From NCBI GenBank assembly GCA_021325375.1, contig JAJPHG010000031.1:1-64000 (forward strand): 64,000 bases of DNA. Reading direction: 5' to 3'. The stretch comes from Alphaproteobacteria bacterium. Lineage in GTDB: Bacteria; Pseudomonadota; Alphaproteobacteria; Micropepsales; Micropepsaceae. Shown here piece by piece: positions 62,242 through 64,000 of the stretch. The stretch's first letter is position 1, and the number at the start of each line of letters is the position of its first letter. The position numbers were made by a program, and so were the translations under genes. The notes under the pieces are model-generated. The model was not told the DNA's origin. It did no database searches and worked only from the letters and a program-made list of their open reading frames with translations.

Positions 62242-63979
62242 CGGTGTGGATGCGGGTGAGCCGCTTCGCTCTGGATTGCAGCCTGTCGCTCCGGCATTCG
62301 CGGAAGGCACCGAAGTATTCTTCGATCCGTTCCCAAGTTTGATTGTTCAAGACGAGATGCATCTCTTAGAGGAAAGTCTTGGAACGTTTGGCGGAATATT
62401 CGAGACGGGCTTGTTCGCATGGTTGTCGCGGCTTTCGCGCTTGCTTGGACCAAGAGCTAACCGGACGGGCAGTAGATTACGCCTTCCTCACGTTATCGGT
62501 GCCACAGCAACAGCTGCAGATGCTGCCAAACACACCCGAGCTTTGTATCAGAAGCGAGTCGTCCAGTTTCCACACCCCGGGCCTTCTTTGCATGGCGGAT
62601 TCTACAGCCGGATGGCGAGCTTCACGCAGGATGGCGAAGAGGAAATCGCGCGGCGGAGTACCTCCGCGGGCGAACGCGGAAGAGAGACCGGAGCGCCATG
62701 GGGCCGGCTGTACGCGAGCCTAATGACTAACGGCCGATTGCATACGGTAACAACGCTTTCTGTGCTGGCATCACATGCAGCGACAATAACGCGATGGCAA
62801 ACGGATTTATCGTCGCCTGACCTTACCCGTAGGGCGCGCGCAGCCGGGGAGATCGAGGATAACATTTCCGAAGCCGCCTGGAGCGAACGACGCCGCGCGG
62901 CCGTCAGACGTGCTGCCGCCGCTGACCGACACGACCGGCTAGCGGCGTTGGTCGATCTGCATCGTATAGAGCTGACATACGTTACGAACAAAAAGGGCGG
63001 CGACCAGATTCTTTCCGCCTTGGAGGGCGAGGTGCGCGAGGCGCACGCCGCGATGGGGCCAGAGTATGCGCTTTCCGCCTATCAAATGGATCTGATATCA
63101 GGCGGCGTCGATATCGGCGGTATTCAGTCAGTTATTCGTCGTGCCGAAATGCCATTCGACCCAATGAGCCAGGATATCGGCGGCACCTTGCGAACTATCG
63201 TGGCAACTTCGGCCATCTCCCACGGCGTCGATGTGGAATCGTTCAACGCTATGGCGTTTGCGGGAATGCCATCAGACATCGCTGAATATATTCAGGCATC
63301 TTCGCGCGTAGGGCGCGCGCACGTTGGGTTCTCTCTTCTTATTCCGACGCCTCAAACCAGGCGGGATCGGTTCGTCGTGGAAGTTCACGAGTCCTTCCAT
63401 CGTCTGCTTGAGCGTATGATATCGCCACCGGCAGTCGAACGTTGGGCTGATCGAGCAATCGAGCGAACTATCCCCTCGCTCGTACAAATGTGGCTTGCTG
63501 GAATTTGGCATCAGGAGCGCTTCGTAGCCGCCCCCGCAGAGCGAAAGAATCAGCTCGTGCCGCCCGCTACTGTCGAGCAGGTTGACCGCATCCTCCGCAA
63601 CTCGGCGTCGTTCGACGATTGCGTGGCTTTTGCGATTGAGGCTATCGGCGTGGGGGCGGCAACCGGCGCGCCAACAAACCCGGCATATTATGCGGGCCTT
63701 GTTCGAACGGCGGTGGACCGCATTCGCGCGCAGATATCGAGCGGCCAGTTTGTCGGAAGCCTTCGTGACTTCTGGAGCAACCAACTGACTGGGCTCCAGC
63801 GCCCGATGCTCAGTTTGAGGGATGTGGACGCGGCTGGTCACATCCTTGCTTCAAATCGCACTCGGCGAAATGTTCGTCTGTCGCGCGACGAAGTCGGCAG
63901 CGCGATGCTGATGATCCGTAACCGCGGTGTCTCGCATAACCGAAGGTCTGCGGGTAGCGAATTGGATGAGGACAGCTGA
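62183..63979 (+). CDS. DrmA-like DExH helicase, C-terminal part
   Basis: 598 codons continuing the helicase of 59770 after the frame break. Seen here are the DExH box (SLIVQDEMHLLEESLGTFGG), motif III-like TATAAD, and the C-terminal helicase domain with VATSAISHGVDVESFNAMAF, ASSRVGR (motif VI) and the FHRLLERMISPPAVERWADR region. The block QDEMHLLEESLGTFGGIFET is what I recall for DrmA of the DISARM phage-defence system, which works with DrmB and methylase. If the frameshift is real, the locus is inactive. Its stop is followed at once by a further gene. Confidence 0.62.
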   Translation: MFGLARYVEGGPLGLLEGSSGVDAGEPLRSGLQPVAPAFAEGTEVFFDPFPSLIVQDEMHLLEESLGTFGGIFETGLFAWLSRLSRLLGPRANRTGSRLRLPHVIGATATAADAAKHTRALYQKRVVQFPHPGPSLHGGFYSRMASFTQDGEEEIARRSTSAGERGRETGAPWGRLYASLMTNGRLHTVTTLSVLASHAATITRWQTDLSSPDLTRRARAAGEIEDNISEAAWSERRRAAVRRAAAADRHDRLAALVDLHRIELTYVTNKKGGDQILSALEGEVREAHAAMGPEYALSAYQMDLISGGVDIGGIQSVIRRAEMPFDPMSQDIGGTLRTIVATSAISHGVDVESFNAMAFAGMPSDIAEYIQASSRVGRAHVGFSLLIPTPQTRRDRFVVEVHESFHRLLERMISPPAVERWADRAIERTIPSLVQMWLAGIWHQERFVAAPAERKNQLVPPATVEQVDRILRNSASFDDCVAFAIEAIGVGAATGAPTNPAYYAGLVRTAVDRIRAQISSGQFVGSLRDFWSNQLTGLQRPMLSLRDVDAAGHILASNRTRRNVRLSRDEVGSAMLMIRNRGVSHNRRSAGSELDEDS

Positions 63980-63980
63980 C

Positions 63981-64000
63981 GTGACGCAACCACCCCCGAT
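63981..64000 (+). CDS. start of a further gene, cut by the window end
   Basis: GTG two bases after the helicase stop opens a frame (GTG ACG CAA CCA CCC CCG) that runs to the window edge. Its immediate position after the helicase is where drmB (a DUF1998 protein) would be expected in a DISARM locus. Only six codons are visible, so identity is not known. Confidence 0.35.

Overview
The window looks like chromosome from a high-GC alphaproteobacterium. Evidence: the tRNA-His (12919-12995) has A73 and no encoded G-1, a known alphaproteobacterial trait; there is a near-perfect sigma-EcfG promoter (GGAAC-N16-CGTT) at 53460-53484; and the intergenic inverted repeats are of the kind common in this class. 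I cannot name the genus. The conserved backbone (about 10-23.8 kb and 28-56.7 kb) is high GC and strongly GC-biased at third positions. Three accessory blocks (1-10 kb, 23.9-27.9 kb, 56.7-64 kb) are visibly more AT-rich.

Region 1 (1-10 kb) is accessory. A 2212-residue SpvB/FG-GAP/Rhs protein ends in a variable tip with an HEEAH metallopeptidase-like motif. It overlaps a small lipoprotein gene that may encode immunity, and a second lipoprotein follows. IS5-type transposase debris and non-coding sequence come next. Near-identical 19-bp direct repeats lie at 1-19 and 9561-9579. Region 2 (10-13 kb) holds an AraC regulator, a truncated PDZ fragment joined to a CAAX protease (a partial paralogue of the intact pair at 42.8-45.6 kb), a decayed serine recombinase with degenerate repeats, and tRNA-His.

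Region 3 (13-23.8 kb) is an AsmA-like protein and a peptide-transport cluster: a PotD-like binding protein, OppB, OppC, a fused OppD-OppF ATPase, and two divergent OppA-type binding proteins. Region 4 (23.8-28 kb) is tRNA-Arg(CCT), with a 3993-bp IS1595-family transposon inserted at its 3' end. The element has 24-bp terminal inverted repeats, an 8-bp target duplication and five passenger genes.

Region 5 (28-56.6 kb) is backbone. It includes a DUF1003 protein, a response regulator / GGDEF / CHASE3 histidine kinase operon, a fatty acid hydroxylase, a TPR-sulfotransferase and a six-heme cytochrome c. It continues with an Rrf2 regulator, PPK2, an iron/cobalamin-type ABC importer, an aspartic protease-PDZ plus CAAX protease pair, an orphan Flp pilin and a MarR regulator. 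Next come a desaturase remnant, a BECR-like nuclease with an overlapping CPCC protein, glmS, glmU, gph, a GT14 glycosyltransferase, a sorbosone-dehydrogenase-like lipoprotein and a secreted alpha/beta hydrolase.

Region 6 (56.6-64 kb) begins at tRNA-Val(CAC) and looks like a defence island. A 907-residue protein without a confident domain is translationally coupled to a large DrmA-like DExH helicase, and a further gene starts at the window edge. This arrangement resembles a DISARM (class 2-like) locus, but the helicase reading frame is broken by one extra A at 62150-62153.
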